Positions 41,950 to 49,909 of a stretch of 64,000 nt of DNA are shown piece by piece. The position numbers and the translations under genes were made by a program. Within the stretch, counting starts at the first letter, position 1, and each line of letters starts with the position of its first letter. Origin of the DNA: Amycolatopsis rubida (GTDB lineage Bacteria > Actinomycetota > Actinomycetes > Mycobacteriales > Pseudonocardiaceae); contig NZ_FOWC01000020.1 in the NCBI RefSeq assembly GCF_900115345.1, positions 62,001 to 126,000 on the forward strand. Direction: 5' to 3'. Below the pieces are notes generated by a model. It was not told where the DNA came from. It ran no database searches and saw nothing but the letters and a program-made list of their open reading frames with translations.

Positions 41950-42333
41950 TTACCCGCTGCGGCACCGGGGCGGGGTTTCCCGCGACCACCTGCTCGGCTG
42001 CCGCGTCCCGCCCAGCAGGACCAGCACGTCCGGGCTCACCCCCGCGCGCACCCGGGAGGCCAGCTCCGGCGAGGTCTGCCCGAGTGCCGAGTAGACCGCG
42101 CGGACCAGGCACCTCGCCGCGTGCGGGGAACGCCTGGTGCGCAACGAGACCTCCATCAGGAGGGCCTCGCGGTCGCAGGTGCGGCCGCGGTTCGCCGCCA
42201 CGATGCCCAGCCGGGTTTGCTCGGCCAGAGGAAGGCATCGCAGCAGGCTGTCGACGACGCAGTCGATCGCGAGCCGGTTCCGTTCCGTGCGGGGCAGGCG
42301 AGGCCCGGGCAGAATTTCCTTCCGCACCACCAT
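41950..42333 (-). CDS. Hypothetical protein
   Basis: A 127-residue, arginine-rich cytosolic protein of no recognised family (CVVDSLLRCLPLAEQTRLGIVAANRGRTCDREALLMEVSLRTRRSPHAARCLVRAVYSALGQTSPELASRVRAGVSPDVLVLLGG). Seven cysteine- or arginine-flanked helices are predicted by eye. ATG 42333 has only a weak RBS-like AACTCC complement upstream. The conserved-looking helical core suggests a real gene, but the last 20 residues look unselected. Confidence 0.45.
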   Translation of the reverse strand: MVVRKEILPGPRLPRTERNRLAIDCVVDSLLRCLPLAEQTRLGIVAANRGRTCDREALLMEVSLRTRRSPHAARCLVRAVYSALGQTSPELASRVRAGVSPDVLVLLGGTRQPSRWSRETPPRCRSG

Positions 42334-42436
42334 GGACCATCAACTCCTGGCCGCAGAGTAGCCGATCCGGCGCGCGCGGCGACGTTCCGGTTCCGTGCGA
42401 CGGAAAACGATCCGGCGGAGTCCACTGTGGACGGAT

Positions 42437-42731
42437 TCAGCCGGGCGAGCCGGACAAAACGGCGAGCCGGTCGAGCGACTCGCGGATCCGCGCGGGCACG
42501 TCGTCGCGGTCCTGGCCCGCCGGAACCGACAGGTGCAGCGTCGCGTGGCTCGTGCCCGCCGCGCCGGGCGCGACCTGGAGCTAGCCGCCGTTCCATTCGA
42601 GCCGGAGCCGGTCCGGGCGCCGCGACCGGCTCCGGCAGCCATTCGTTCAGGTGCGCGGCATCGGAGGCGACGGCGTAGACGTGGCCGGCCGGCGCGGGCA
42701 TCCTCCGCCGCGTTTCGAACTCGCTCATCAT
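42437..42731 (-). pseudogene. SRPBCC-domain protein, broken by frameshift and amber codon
   Basis: Starts MSEFETRRRMPAPAGHVYAVASDAAHLNEWLPEPV, the usual SRPBCC opening, then shifts frame near 42640 to RLRLEWNGG. A TAG stop follows directly, and the frame goes on LQVAPGAAGTSHATLHLSV to RIRESLDRLAVLSGSPG and a final TGA. So one indel and one nonsense codon interrupt a gene of about 100-130 codons. Confidence 0.72.
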
Positions 42732-42806
42732 CCCGCCTGCCCGTTTCGCGGCGGCGTGAAACCGGAGGGTCCACAGTGGACGTTCACGGACGGTGAGCTG
42801 CCCGGT

Positions 42807-43238
42807 TCACCCCGCGTCGCGGAGGAGGGCGTCGAGGTCGGCGGGCGTGCCCGGCGTCCGGAGCCCGGGCGGCGCGAGGCAGCCGATCCGGTGGTCGTCG
42901 TCGCGGACCGCGGCCGCGAATTCGGCGACGCGGGACGCGGGCGGCGCGACCGAAGGCCCGGCCAGGTAGCGGATGACGATGAGGTCTTCGCCGGAATGCG
43001 TTTCCACGGCGGCGGCCCAGCCGTGGATCTCGTCCCACAGCAGGGCGACGTCGCGGCCGGGGTAGGCGGGCAGACGGCCGTCGAGCGCGACGTAGGCCGA
43101 CACCGGGGTGTCGTGGTCGACGGTGCAGGATTCGAGGCCGATGCCCAGAGCGCCGGTGACCTCGGCGAGGTAGTTCCACAGGCGCACCGACGCGGGGTGC
43201 GACGAGCCGGTCTGGGCGGTGTGCAGCGGCAGGGACAC
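42807..43238 (-). CDS. DUF6292-family protein
   Basis: A 143-residue cytosolic protein with the DUF6292-type core as I know it: LWNYLAEVTGALGIGLESCTVDHDTPVSAYVALDGRLPAYPGRDVALLWDEIHGWAAAVETHSGEDLIVIRYLAG. The family is confined to actinobacteria, and its function is unknown. GTG 43238 follows GAAAGGCG. The C-terminal 30 residues include ADLDALLRDAG. Likely monocistronic. Confidence 0.65.
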   Translation of the reverse strand: MSLPLHTAQTGSSHPASVRLWNYLAEVTGALGIGLESCTVDHDTPVSAYVALDGRLPAYPGRDVALLWDEIHGWAAAVETHSGEDLIVIRYLAGPSVAPPASRVAEFAAAVRDDDHRIGCLAPPGLRTPGTPADLDALLRDAG

Positions 43239-43461
43239 GGGGACAACGCCTTTCTCGCGCGAAGGACTGGCGCGGAACAGGGGTTTCCTGTCCCGCGCCA
43301 CGGGCCGCATCCGGTGGCGCGGCGGGGTTCTCCGGCTAGCGGCCGGAACGCGCCCTCGCGGGCGGCCCGGACCTTATTCCCGGTGACGGGGCCCGGGAAA
43401 CCCGCGGAGCGCGGCGAATCGGCCCGCGAGGCCGGCCGGTCATCGGATTCACCTCCGCCGC

Positions 43462-43509
43462 TCGACAGGGGACGCCCTTTTCTTCTAGCATGTCATCGAA
43501 CTGATGACA
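43462..43509 (+). promoter_or_regulatory. Promoter and operator of the HSP18-regulator-like gene
   Basis: TCGACA (43462-43467), 18 bases, TAGCAT (43486-43491), overlapping a perfect inverted repeat TGTCATC-N5-GATGACA (43491-43509). A third half-site-like GATGAC lies at 43530-43535. The layout suggests autoregulation. Confidence 0.5.
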
Positions 43510-43537
43510 ACTGCCAAGTCGTCGAGAGGATGACGCG

Positions 43538-44149
43538 ATGGCGGAGGTGGACCCCGGCCCGCTGATCCAGGGCGTCCGCGAGGCGGTGCTGGCCGCCCGG
43601 GACGGCGGCGCGGCGGCCGACCGGTCGCTGGCCGCGCTCTCCGTGCTGCGGGCGCTGCGCGACCAGCTCGGCGAATGGGAACCGGAACTGATCGCGTCCG
43701 CGCGCGCGGCGGGCGCGAGCTGGGCGGCGCTGGCCCCGGCGCTGGGCGTGGCGAGCAGGCAGGCGGCCGAACGCCGGTACCTGCGGGTGCGGCCGTCGGC
43801 GACCGGGGAGGCCACTGGCGAAGCACGCGTCGACGCCGAACGCGGCCGCCGCGCGGGAGACCGGGCAGTCGCCGGCTGGGCCCGGCGCAACGCCGCGGTG
43901 CTGCGGCGGCTGGCCGCGGAGGCCAGCGCCGCGCCCGGCTTGGACCCCGCCGGACAGGAAAGCGCCGACCGGCTCGGCGTCGCGCTGGGAGACGACGACG
44001 TCACGAACCTGCTGCCGCCGCTGGCCGACCTGCGCGCGCATCTCGAACCGCGGCACGCCGCACTGGCGGACCGCGTCGGGGAGATCGCCGAGCACGCGGA
44101 CCGGCTGCGCGAGGACGCGGCCGGGCAGCGGCGCGGTCGTGCGCGATGA
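43538..44149 (+). CDS. HSP18 transcriptional regulator-like helical protein
   Basis: A 203-residue helical protein of a type often annotated in actinobacteria as HSP18 transcriptional regulator: LAALSVLRALRDQLGEWEPELIASARAAGASWAALAPALGVASRQAAERRYLRVRP (residues 31-86, with a helix-turn-helix-like GASWAALAPALGVASRQAAERRYL), then RVDAERGRRAGDRAVAGWARRNAAVLRRLAAE and ADLRAHLEPRHAALADRVGEIAEHADRLRED. It probably binds DNA through the first part. ATG 43538 has GAGAGGA upstream and a palindrome over its promoter. Confidence 0.68.
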   Translation: MAEVDPGPLIQGVREAVLAARDGGAAADRSLAALSVLRALRDQLGEWEPELIASARAAGASWAALAPALGVASRQAAERRYLRVRPSATGEATGEARVDAERGRRAGDRAVAGWARRNAAVLRRLAAEASAAPGLDPAGQESADRLGVALGDDDVTNLLPPLADLRAHLEPRHAALADRVGEIAEHADRLREDAAGQRRGRAR

Positions 44150-44820
44150 GCGCCGCGCGATGAGCGGGCGCGGCGTTCGGGTCGCGACGTGCCGGGCTGG
44201 TCCGGCTGGCGGTGCGGGGGCGTGGTGTGCCGGGTCGGGTGCGTGGTCGGTGGTGGTGTGCGGGCTGGGCGAACGGGGTTGTCCGGGTGTGCCGGGCCGG
44301 GTTGGCTGGCGGTGCGGGGACGCGGCGGCCCAGTGGTGCGTCCCGGGCGCGGCGAGCCATTCCGCGTGCCCGGCTGGCGGCGACGTGCCCGCCGGGCAAA
44401 CCAGGTCGTCTGGGCGTGCCGGATCAGGCCGGCCGGCAGCGCAAGGCCGCCGCGGCAAGGGCACAGCCACGCACATCGAGCCAGGCAGTGCGCTCCGCCG
44501 GAAAATCGCCGGTCGCCCCCAGCCGCAAATCGCCGGTCGTCCCCAGCCGCGACACCGCGTCGCCGCGCTGGTTCGGCGAGCACGCCGACCGGCCCGGCGA
44601 CCACCAGCCAAGGCCGCGCCGAAACGCGGTGCAATGAGCCGAATGTCTCCCCCCGGGCGCCCCGCACTGCCGCCGTTCCCGGGATCCGAGATCATTTCCC
44701 CGCGGCGGCATTCGTGCGAGCCGCCGTCGTGAGGCATGCTATTCGCGGTTGAGCAGCCAGCCGCGTCCTTTTCCTGCCCGGACGAAGAGCGCTCCGGGCT
44801 TCCTGAGGAGGGAAAGAGCG
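44150..44820. other. Gene-free G-rich region with short repeats
   Basis: No convincing gene on either strand. The plus strand is strongly G/T-biased from 44180 to 44330, with repeated GGCTGGCGGTGCGGGG-like words, then turns C/A-rich. A 24-base unit is duplicated at 44503-44526 and 44527-44550 with one change. Long open frames here encode only Pro/Arg/His-rich text. It separates the HSP18-regulator-like gene from the STAS gene. Confidence 0.6.
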
Positions 44821-45192
44821 ATGAGTGAGCTGACCGACCCGGTGATCGACCCGCCGGGTTCGCTGTCGATCGAACGGGCCGACCGCTCGCCCGCGGCGGT
44901 GCTGGCCCTGAACGGGGACCTTGACCTCGGGACCGCCCCGAAATTGACGGCCGCGGTCGCCGAGACCGTCACCGGGAAGCCCCCGGTGCTGGTGCTGGAC
45001 CTGACCGGGGTCGATTTCCTCGCGTCGGCGGGGCTGACCGTCCTGCTGGCCGCGTGCCGGGAAGCGCCGGAGGGGACGCAGGTGCGGATCGTGGCGTCCG
45101 GCCGGGCGACTCTGCGGCCTATCCAGCTCACCGGGCTGGAGCAGAGCCTCCCGCTGTACCGCACGCTCGACGAGGCGCTGGCCGCGGAGTGA
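44821..45192 (+). CDS. STAS-domain anti-sigma factor antagonist
   Basis: A 123-residue RsbV/SpoIIAA-type protein: GSLSIERADRSPAAVLALNGDLDLGTAPKLTAAVAE, then LDLTGVDFLASAGLTVLLAACREA. The regulatory phospho-serine is expected at S69 (FLASAGL). Unphosphorylated, it would sequester an anti-sigma kinase and free the sigma factor. ATG 44821 follows GAGGAGG. It is convergent with the GAF-PP2C phosphatase gene; their stop codons abut in TGATCA. With the HATPase gene nearby it makes a partner-switching set. Confidence 0.88.
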   Translation: MSELTDPVIDPPGSLSIERADRSPAAVLALNGDLDLGTAPKLTAAVAETVTGKPPVLVLDLTGVDFLASAGLTVLLAACREAPEGTQVRIVASGRATLRPIQLTGLEQSLPLYRTLDEALAAE

Positions 45193-46413
45193 TCAGTGCG
45201 CCCCCGCAGCGCGCTGGAGCACCACGAGTGCGACGTCGTCCTGCGGGGGCCGCGATCCCACCATCGCGGCCATGATCCGGGCGCAGGCCCGGTCCGGGTC
45301 CTCCGGACGGACCAGTCCGGCGAGCTGGTCCATGCCGGTGTCGACGAGCCGGTCCCGGCGCTCGACGAGACCGTCGGTATAGAACGCGGCGACGGCTCCC
45401 GGCGGCAGTTGCACCATGGTGGTGCGCCGTTCGACGGTGGCCCCGACCGTCAGGCCGACCGGCGGGTCCGGCGGGGCAGGCACGAGCCGCGCCGGTTCGC
45501 CCGGCGAAGCCAGGACCGGCGGCAGGTGCCCGGCCAGCGACAGCGCCATCGTCTGGTGGCCGGGTCTGAGGATGCCGTAGGCGACCGTCGCCATCACACC
45601 GTGCTCGAAGTGGTTCGCTTTGCGGTCGAGTTTGGCGAGGACTTCCGCGGGATCGTCGCAATCGAGCGCGTACGCCCGCAACGCGCTGCGGAGCCGCCCC
45701 ATGATGACCGCGGCTTCGAGACCGTGCCCGGAAACGTCGCCCATCACGATGCCGGTCTGGTCTCCGGGAAGCCGGAACACGTCGTACCAGTCGCCGCCGA
45801 GCCCGGCCTCCGCGCCCGGCACGTAGCGCGCGGCCAGGCGCAGGCCGTCGATGACGGGCAGGACGCCCGGCAGCAGGCTGCGCTGCAACGCGATGGTCGC
45901 GGCCTGGTTCTGGTGCATGAGTTCTGCCTGCAGCACGGCGGCCAGCCGGTCGGCCAGCAGCCGCAGGGTTTCGATGTCGGTGGTGGTGAACCGGCGGTCC
46001 CGCGCGGCTCCGATGTGCAGGACGCCGACCAGTTCGGTGCCGGCCAGCATCGGGACGCCGAGCATGGTGTGCAGGCCGCGTTCGGCCAGCAGCGCGTTCA
46101 GCACCGTGGTCTGGTCGACCTGGTCGATGACGACCGGCTCCCGGCGCGCGGCGACACTGCCGGGGAATCCCGCGCCGACCGGCACCTGGACTCCCTGGTA
46201 GACCTCTTCCTCGAGACCGGCGGCGGCGATCGCGACAAGGCGCTGCCACCGGGAATCGTGACGCAGCACGGTGGCGGTGTCGACGTCGAGAACGGCGCAG
46301 GCCCGCGCGAGGACCTTGGTGAGCTCCTCGCCGAGCGCGGCGTTGCTCGCCCCGGCGCCGAGGATTTCGGCGAGGCGAGTGCGCGATTCGGGCTCCGGCG
46401 CGTGAGACGGCAT
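45193..46413 (-). CDS. GAF-domain PP2C (SpoIIE/RsbU-type) serine phosphatase
   Basis: A 406-residue cytosolic phosphatase. A GAF sensor domain at about 20-180 (VLDVDTATVLRHDSRWQRLVAIAAAGLEEEVYQG, LGVPMLAGTELVGVLHIG) is followed by the SpoIIE PP2C domain at about 200-400: GGDWYDVFRLPGDQTGIVMGDVSGHGLEAAVIM with metal-binding Asps, LSLAGHLPPVL, FYTDGLVERRD, and PPQDDVALVVLQR. It would dephosphorylate the STAS protein in response to a ligand or stress. ATG 46413. Convergent with the STAS gene and divergent from the HATPase gene. Confidence 0.9.
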   Translation of the reverse strand: MPSHAPEPESRTRLAEILGAGASNAALGEELTKVLARACAVLDVDTATVLRHDSRWQRLVAIAAAGLEEEVYQGVQVPVGAGFPGSVAARREPVVIDQVDQTTVLNALLAERGLHTMLGVPMLAGTELVGVLHIGAARDRRFTTTDIETLRLLADRLAAVLQAELMHQNQAATIALQRSLLPGVLPVIDGLRLAARYVPGAEAGLGGDWYDVFRLPGDQTGIVMGDVSGHGLEAAVIMGRLRSALRAYALDCDDPAEVLAKLDRKANHFEHGVMATVAYGILRPGHQTMALSLAGHLPPVLASPGEPARLVPAPPDPPVGLTVGATVERRTTMVQLPPGAVAAFYTDGLVERRDRLVDTGMDQLAGLVRPEDPDRACARIMAAMVGSRPPQDDVALVVLQRAAGAH

Positions 46414-46464
46414 GCAGCGACAGTAGCCGAACCGTCGCCGCGGTCCAGCGAGGAGAGACAACAG

Positions 46465-46489
46465 GTGTGAAGTCGGCCCCGTCCGGGTA
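46465..46489 (+). promoter_or_regulatory. Sigma-B/F-type promoter upstream of the HATPase gene
   Basis: GTGT (46465-46468), 16 bases, GGGTA (46485-46489), about 185 bases before GTG 46674. Same element as at the Ku/Pit and ThDP-enzyme genes, so the anti-sigma factor may be in the regulon it controls. Confidence 0.55.
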
Positions 46490-46673
46490 CGCCCGATGGG
46501 GCACCGGCGAAGTCGAGCACGAGAAAGGGACTTCCCCACGTGATGTCAAGCGGCTGCGGCGAGGAGCGGCGAAGCGCGGCGGCGCTTTCCGGCGCAGGCA
46601 GTTCCCGGCACTCCGTCGCGCCGTCGGCGGGAGCGGGGCCTTGTTGTCCTGGCCGAACGAGGAGGGGCCGGCG

Positions 46674-47111
46674 GTGACCGTCTCGGCTTCCGGGGCGGGC
46701 GACCCGCCCTGGGTACTGGATCTGGAGGGCACCGGAGTTTCCGCGCTGCCGCGGGTGCGCGCCTGGGCGGGCAAGTCGCTGGGGCATCTGTCGCCTGACC
46801 ATCTCGCGGACGTCCTGATGGTGGTCGAAGAACTCGCGTCGAACGCTTACGAGCACACCTCGGGTCCCTCCTGCGCGCGGTTGACCGTGCTGCCCCGGCC
46901 GTGCGTCGTCGTGATCGAGGTGGAGGACCCGGAGCACGGGCGTCCGGAGGTCCGCCCGCCGGACTTCGAACGGGCGCGCGGCCGGGGAATGCTGCTCGTC
47001 GACCGGCTCGCCGACGACTGGGGAGTGCACGAGCATTCCGGCGGCAAGACAGTCTGGGCCCGGCTCGGCTGCGGGGTGCCTGCCCGGGAGTCCTGCGAAT
47101 CGTCCCGCTGA
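46674..47111 (+). CDS. RsbW/SpoIIAB-type anti-sigma factor (HATPase)
   Basis: A 145-residue GHKL ATPase of the HATPase_c_2 type. N-box VVEELASNAYEH with N57, GARGRGMLLVDRLADDWGVHE as the G-box region (residues 102-120), and EVEDPEHGRP as the first glycine-box equivalent. It would phosphorylate a STAS antagonist and hold a sigma factor. GTG 46674 follows GAGGAGG. The preceding open region from 46467 reads on in frame but is not family-like, so it is taken as leader. Confidence 0.85.
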   Translation: MTVSASGAGDPPWVLDLEGTGVSALPRVRAWAGKSLGHLSPDHLADVLMVVEELASNAYEHTSGPSCARLTVLPRPCVVVIEVEDPEHGRPEVRPPDFERARGRGMLLVDRLADDWGVHEHSGGKTVWARLGCGVPARESCESSR

Positions 47112-47559
47112 GGCCGCGGTTCACCGGCCCTGCCGCGGGCCGGAGTCGTCGTTCGCCGCCGGACGTGCCGGTTCGCCGGGGATGGTCTCGCGTTCTTCCT
47201 CCGGGGATGCCGCCGCGGACGTCTTCGGGTTCGCGCGGTTCGGCCGTGGTCTCGCTCCTTCCGTTCCCGGATGCGGGTATCCGGCAGGCGAGGCGGAATG
47301 GCCGCAGGGGACATTCCCCGGGCCGCGAGGGCGGGCTGTGGAGATCGCCGGGCAGCGGTGCTGCCGGCGCTTGACCGGCCGATTTCGGGGCGGTGCGGCG
47401 GAAATCGTGGTTTGTCCTGACTGGACGGGGGTATCCGGGCGGACCGGCCGAGCCGGAGGACCGCCAGGCCGACGTCCGCGCTCCCCGTGTCGGAGGCACG
47501 ACCGCCGGGCAGAGTATTCCGGCTGCCCGGGGCCTGCCGTCCGCGATGAGGACACTGCC
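47112..47559. other. Region without a supported gene
   Basis: It follows the HATPase gene. Open frames on both strands (for example MVSRSSSGDAAADVFGFARFGRG from 47182) show no family-like text. No promoter, hairpin or repeat is convincing. It leads into the methyltransferase remnant. Confidence 0.45.
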
Positions 47560-48000
47560 TTGCTTTCCAGCGTGCTGACCGCAGACCCGCGAACCGGCAG
47601 CGGTGCACTGGCCAACGCCCTGGCGCGGACTGGAGCCGCCGTCGTCGCGGCGGACTCCGGGAAACCTGAGAAACCGGACCGTACGACGTCGTGGTCGGCA
47701 ATCCTCCGCACGCGCCTTCTCCGCCGCCGACGGTCCGTTCGACTCGCGCGTGGGATGCCGGACGGGCGCGCGATACTGGACCCGTTGTGCGTGGCCGATC
47801 CTTTCCTGCTGACCCGCACCGGCGCGCTGTACCTGGTGCGGCCGACGGTGTCCGATGTGGACAAAACGCGCTTCGCGCGGGCCGAGGGAGGCGCTGGCGC
47901 GGCCGGAAGGGCGGTCTCTACTTGACAGAACGCGGTTTCGTGCGGCCTGGCGACCGCATGGCGGAACTGGGAATGCTCCGTGCCGCCTCCCGGAACCCGG
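47560..48000 (+). pseudogene. HemK2-like methyltransferase, decayed
   Basis: Fragments in several frames: LLSSVLTADPRTGSGALANALARTGAAVVAAD (SAM-binding motif I), YDVVVGNPPHAPSPP with a Gln-methyltransferase-like NPPY variant, then PDGRAILDPLCVADPFLLTRTGALYLVRPTVSDVDKT, and C-terminal LTERGFVRPGDRMAELGMLRA. At least three shifts separate them. Intact relatives methylate release factor Gln or small substrates. A non-functional remnant. Confidence 0.6.
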
Positions 48001-48159
48001 TGGCGTTCCACCTGGGTCGCGGGCAGTTCCTGATGGACGGCCGCCCTGTCCGCGAGCCGCCCGGGCACCTCGTCCCCGACGCCGTGATGCCGACCGATGT
48101 CCCGCGGCGGCGACGAGCGGTTACGCGTCGCATGCATGCCGGTCGATCGGGATCACCGT

Positions 48160-49022
48160 TCAGGCGTGGAACCGGGTGGTCTCGTCCAGCGGAACGCGTC
48201 CGGCGGCGAACCGGTTGGCTGGTGCGGTGCGGTCGGCGTACCCGAACGAGATTCCGAACAGCGGCTTCCCTCGTTCGAGGCCGAGCGTTTCCCGCACCGT
48301 GTCGACGTAGAAGCTCAGCAATCCTTGCGGGCGCCGCCCGCCGCGGCCCGGCGCTTCTGGTGCACGGCTTCGTAAATGGCTTCGCTGTACGGGAAATCGA
48401 CCGACCGGCGGCTTTCCTGGTGTGCGGCAACCAGTGCGTCGGCGAGTTCGTTCCGCTTGGCGCCGCTGACGACCTCGACCTGCCACGGCTGCGCGTTGGA
48501 GCTGGACGGCGCCGCGGCGGCGTCGGCGAGGAATCCGCCCGCCAGCGGGCCGCCGACGAGGGAGAGGCCCAGCAACAGGCCGGTCCAGCTGGAGATCCGC
48601 GTGGATTCCTTGGGCGGCACCAGAACCTGGACCATCGCCATCGCCCCGACGAGCAGCCCGCCGGCCCCGATGCCTTGCAGTGCACGGAAACCGATCAGCG
48701 CGCCCATGGTCGGAGCCAGGCCGCACAGCATGGATCCGGTGAGGAAGACCGCCACTGACAGCAGGAACATCGCCTTGCGGTCGAACTGGTCGCTGAGCTT
48801 GCCCCACACCTGGGTGGACGCCGCGATCGCCAGCGCGTAGGCGGTGATGATCCAGGTCATCGACCCCGGCCCGCCGAGATCCGCGGCGATGCTGGGCAGT
48901 GCGGTGGCGACGATGTAGCTGTCGAGCATGCCCAGCGCCATGCCGGACAACGCCCCGGCGATGCCGATCTTGACGCGCTCGGTGAACAGGCTGGTTTCTT
49001 CCGGCGCGGCGGTTCTCGGCAT
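48160..49022 (-). pseudogene. Chimera: 5' half of a DHA2 MFS exporter fused to a nitroreductase remnant
   Basis: From ATG 49022 (MPRTAAPEETSL, RBS GGAAGG) it reads as the first six helices of a DHA2/EmrB exporter (LDSYIVATALPSIAADLGG, WGKLSDQFDRKAMFLLS, FRALQGIGAGGLLVGAMAMV, LLGLSLVGGPLAGGFL). Then, in the same frame near 48520, it turns into a nitroreductase N-terminal part, LADAAAAPSSSNAQPWQVEVVSG. A stop follows at 48315 (GGARKDC). A shifted frame continues with the nitroreductase C-terminus FYVDTVRETLGLERG and FGISFGYADRTAPANRF, ending at 48160. About 90 nitroreductase residues are also missing. Deletion fused two genes at similar FLAD/LADAA sequences. Confidence 0.75.
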
Positions 49023-49070
49023 GGCTGGACGTCCTTCCCCCGGATGCTGTGCTCCCAAGGTAGCCATAAA

Positions 49071-49104
49071 AGTGCCCACTAGGCAACTTTGCCTAATGGG
49101 CACT
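49071..49104. promoter_or_regulatory. 34-base near-perfect palindrome upstream of the MFS chimera
   Basis: Arms 49071-49086 and 49089-49104 match at 15 of 16 positions around a 2-base centre. The core TAGGCAA-N2-TTGCCTA is MarR/TetR-like. It begins 49 bases upstream of ATG 49022. No exporter regulator is adjacent. Confidence 0.6.
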
Positions 49105-49113
49105 CCGCTCGCC

Positions 49114-49156
49114 GTCCGTGAGGGGAACCCTCAGGGAATCTGATTCCCTCACGGAC
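49114..49156 (-). terminator. Hairpin terminator of the alpha/beta hydrolase gene
   Basis: Perfect 11-base arms GTCCGTGAGGG (49114-49124) and CCCTCACGGAC (49146-49156), with a loop containing GGGAATCTGATT. It lies 10 bases after the hydrolase stop. The loop and arm words recur in the hairpin at 12961-13011. Confidence 0.7.
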
Positions 49157-49166
49157 TTCGGCCGGG

Positions 49167-49886
49167 CTAGGTGAGCTTCAGCAGCAGTTCGCTCAGCTCG
49201 ACCGGCATCGTGATCATGCAGTCGTGCCCGGTCGGCAGCTCCCACACCTGCGACGGTGTCCCGTTCGGCTGGATCGCCGGGACCGGACGGCGGGTGATGC
49301 CCTTCAGGGTCGCGCCGACGCAGTGGATGTGCGTGCGGGGGATCGCTCGCGCGGCGGGATTGTCGAGCCGCGCCGGTTGCTGCAGGCAGCGGACCGGCTG
49401 GTCGGAGAGCATTCCGCGCACCCACGCGACGTTGGCCGGGTCGGTGACGCCGAACAGTCCGAACGGCGCGGGCTGCTCCGGCAGCGGCGGAACGCGCCAG
49501 CCGTCGCCGTGCTGCTTGGCGAGGTCGATCAGGCTTTGGCTGACCGGCTGGACGTCGACCGCGGTTTCGCCGTCCTCCGGCACCATCGCGTCGAGGTAGA
49601 CCAGTCCGGCCACCCGGTCCGGCACCTCGTTCGCGGCCGACGAGATGACCATCCCGGCGTAGCTGTGTCCGACGAGGATCACGTCCTCTTCGCCGCGGAG
49701 CAGGTCCACGATGTCCTGGACGTGAGTGTCGAGCCCGATTTCGGGGCCGAGCAGGTGTTTCTTGTCGCCGTAGCCGGTCAGCGAGGGCGCGAGCACCCGA
49801 TGTCCCGCCGCTTCCAGCAGCGGGACCACCCGGTCCCAGGCCCGGCCGCTGTGCCACGCGCCGTGGACCAGAACAAACGTCGTCAT
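49167..49886 (-). CDS. Alpha/beta-fold hydrolase (EstC-like)
   Basis: A 239-residue hydrolase: FVLVHGAWHSGRAWDRVVPLLEAAGHRVLAPSLTGYG (oxyanion loop), nucleophile S75 in ILVGHSYAGMV, acid near VYLDAMVPEDGE or later, and His in PTGHDCMITMP close to the C-terminus. It resembles small EstC/methylesterase-like hydrolases. ATG 49886 follows GAGGAATCC. Divergent from an HxlR regulator through a 126-base spacer that holds two inverted repeats, so it is likely HxlR-controlled. Substrate unknown. Confidence 0.88.
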   Translation of the reverse strand: MTTFVLVHGAWHSGRAWDRVVPLLEAAGHRVLAPSLTGYGDKKHLLGPEIGLDTHVQDIVDLLRGEEDVILVGHSYAGMVISSAANEVPDRVAGLVYLDAMVPEDGETAVDVQPVSQSLIDLAKQHGDGWRVPPLPEQPAPFGLFGVTDPANVAWVRGMLSDQPVRCLQQPARLDNPAARAIPRTHIHCVGATLKGITRRPVPAIQPNGTPSQVWELPTGHDCMITMPVELSELLLKLT

Positions 49887-49909
49887 AGTCAGGATTCCTC
49901 GGGTTTTGC

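Noticed and set aside
41930..41965. GGGTA on the minus strand near 41950 as another stress promoter.
   Set aside because: It lies at the 3' end of the minus-strand gene with no gene downstream in that direction and lacks a GTTT-like element at the right spacing.
43336..44667. Proline/histidine-rich surface protein on the minus strand.
   Set aside because: The text is the antisense of an HSP18-regulator-like gene and of a G-rich spacer; no start with RBS, no signal peptide.
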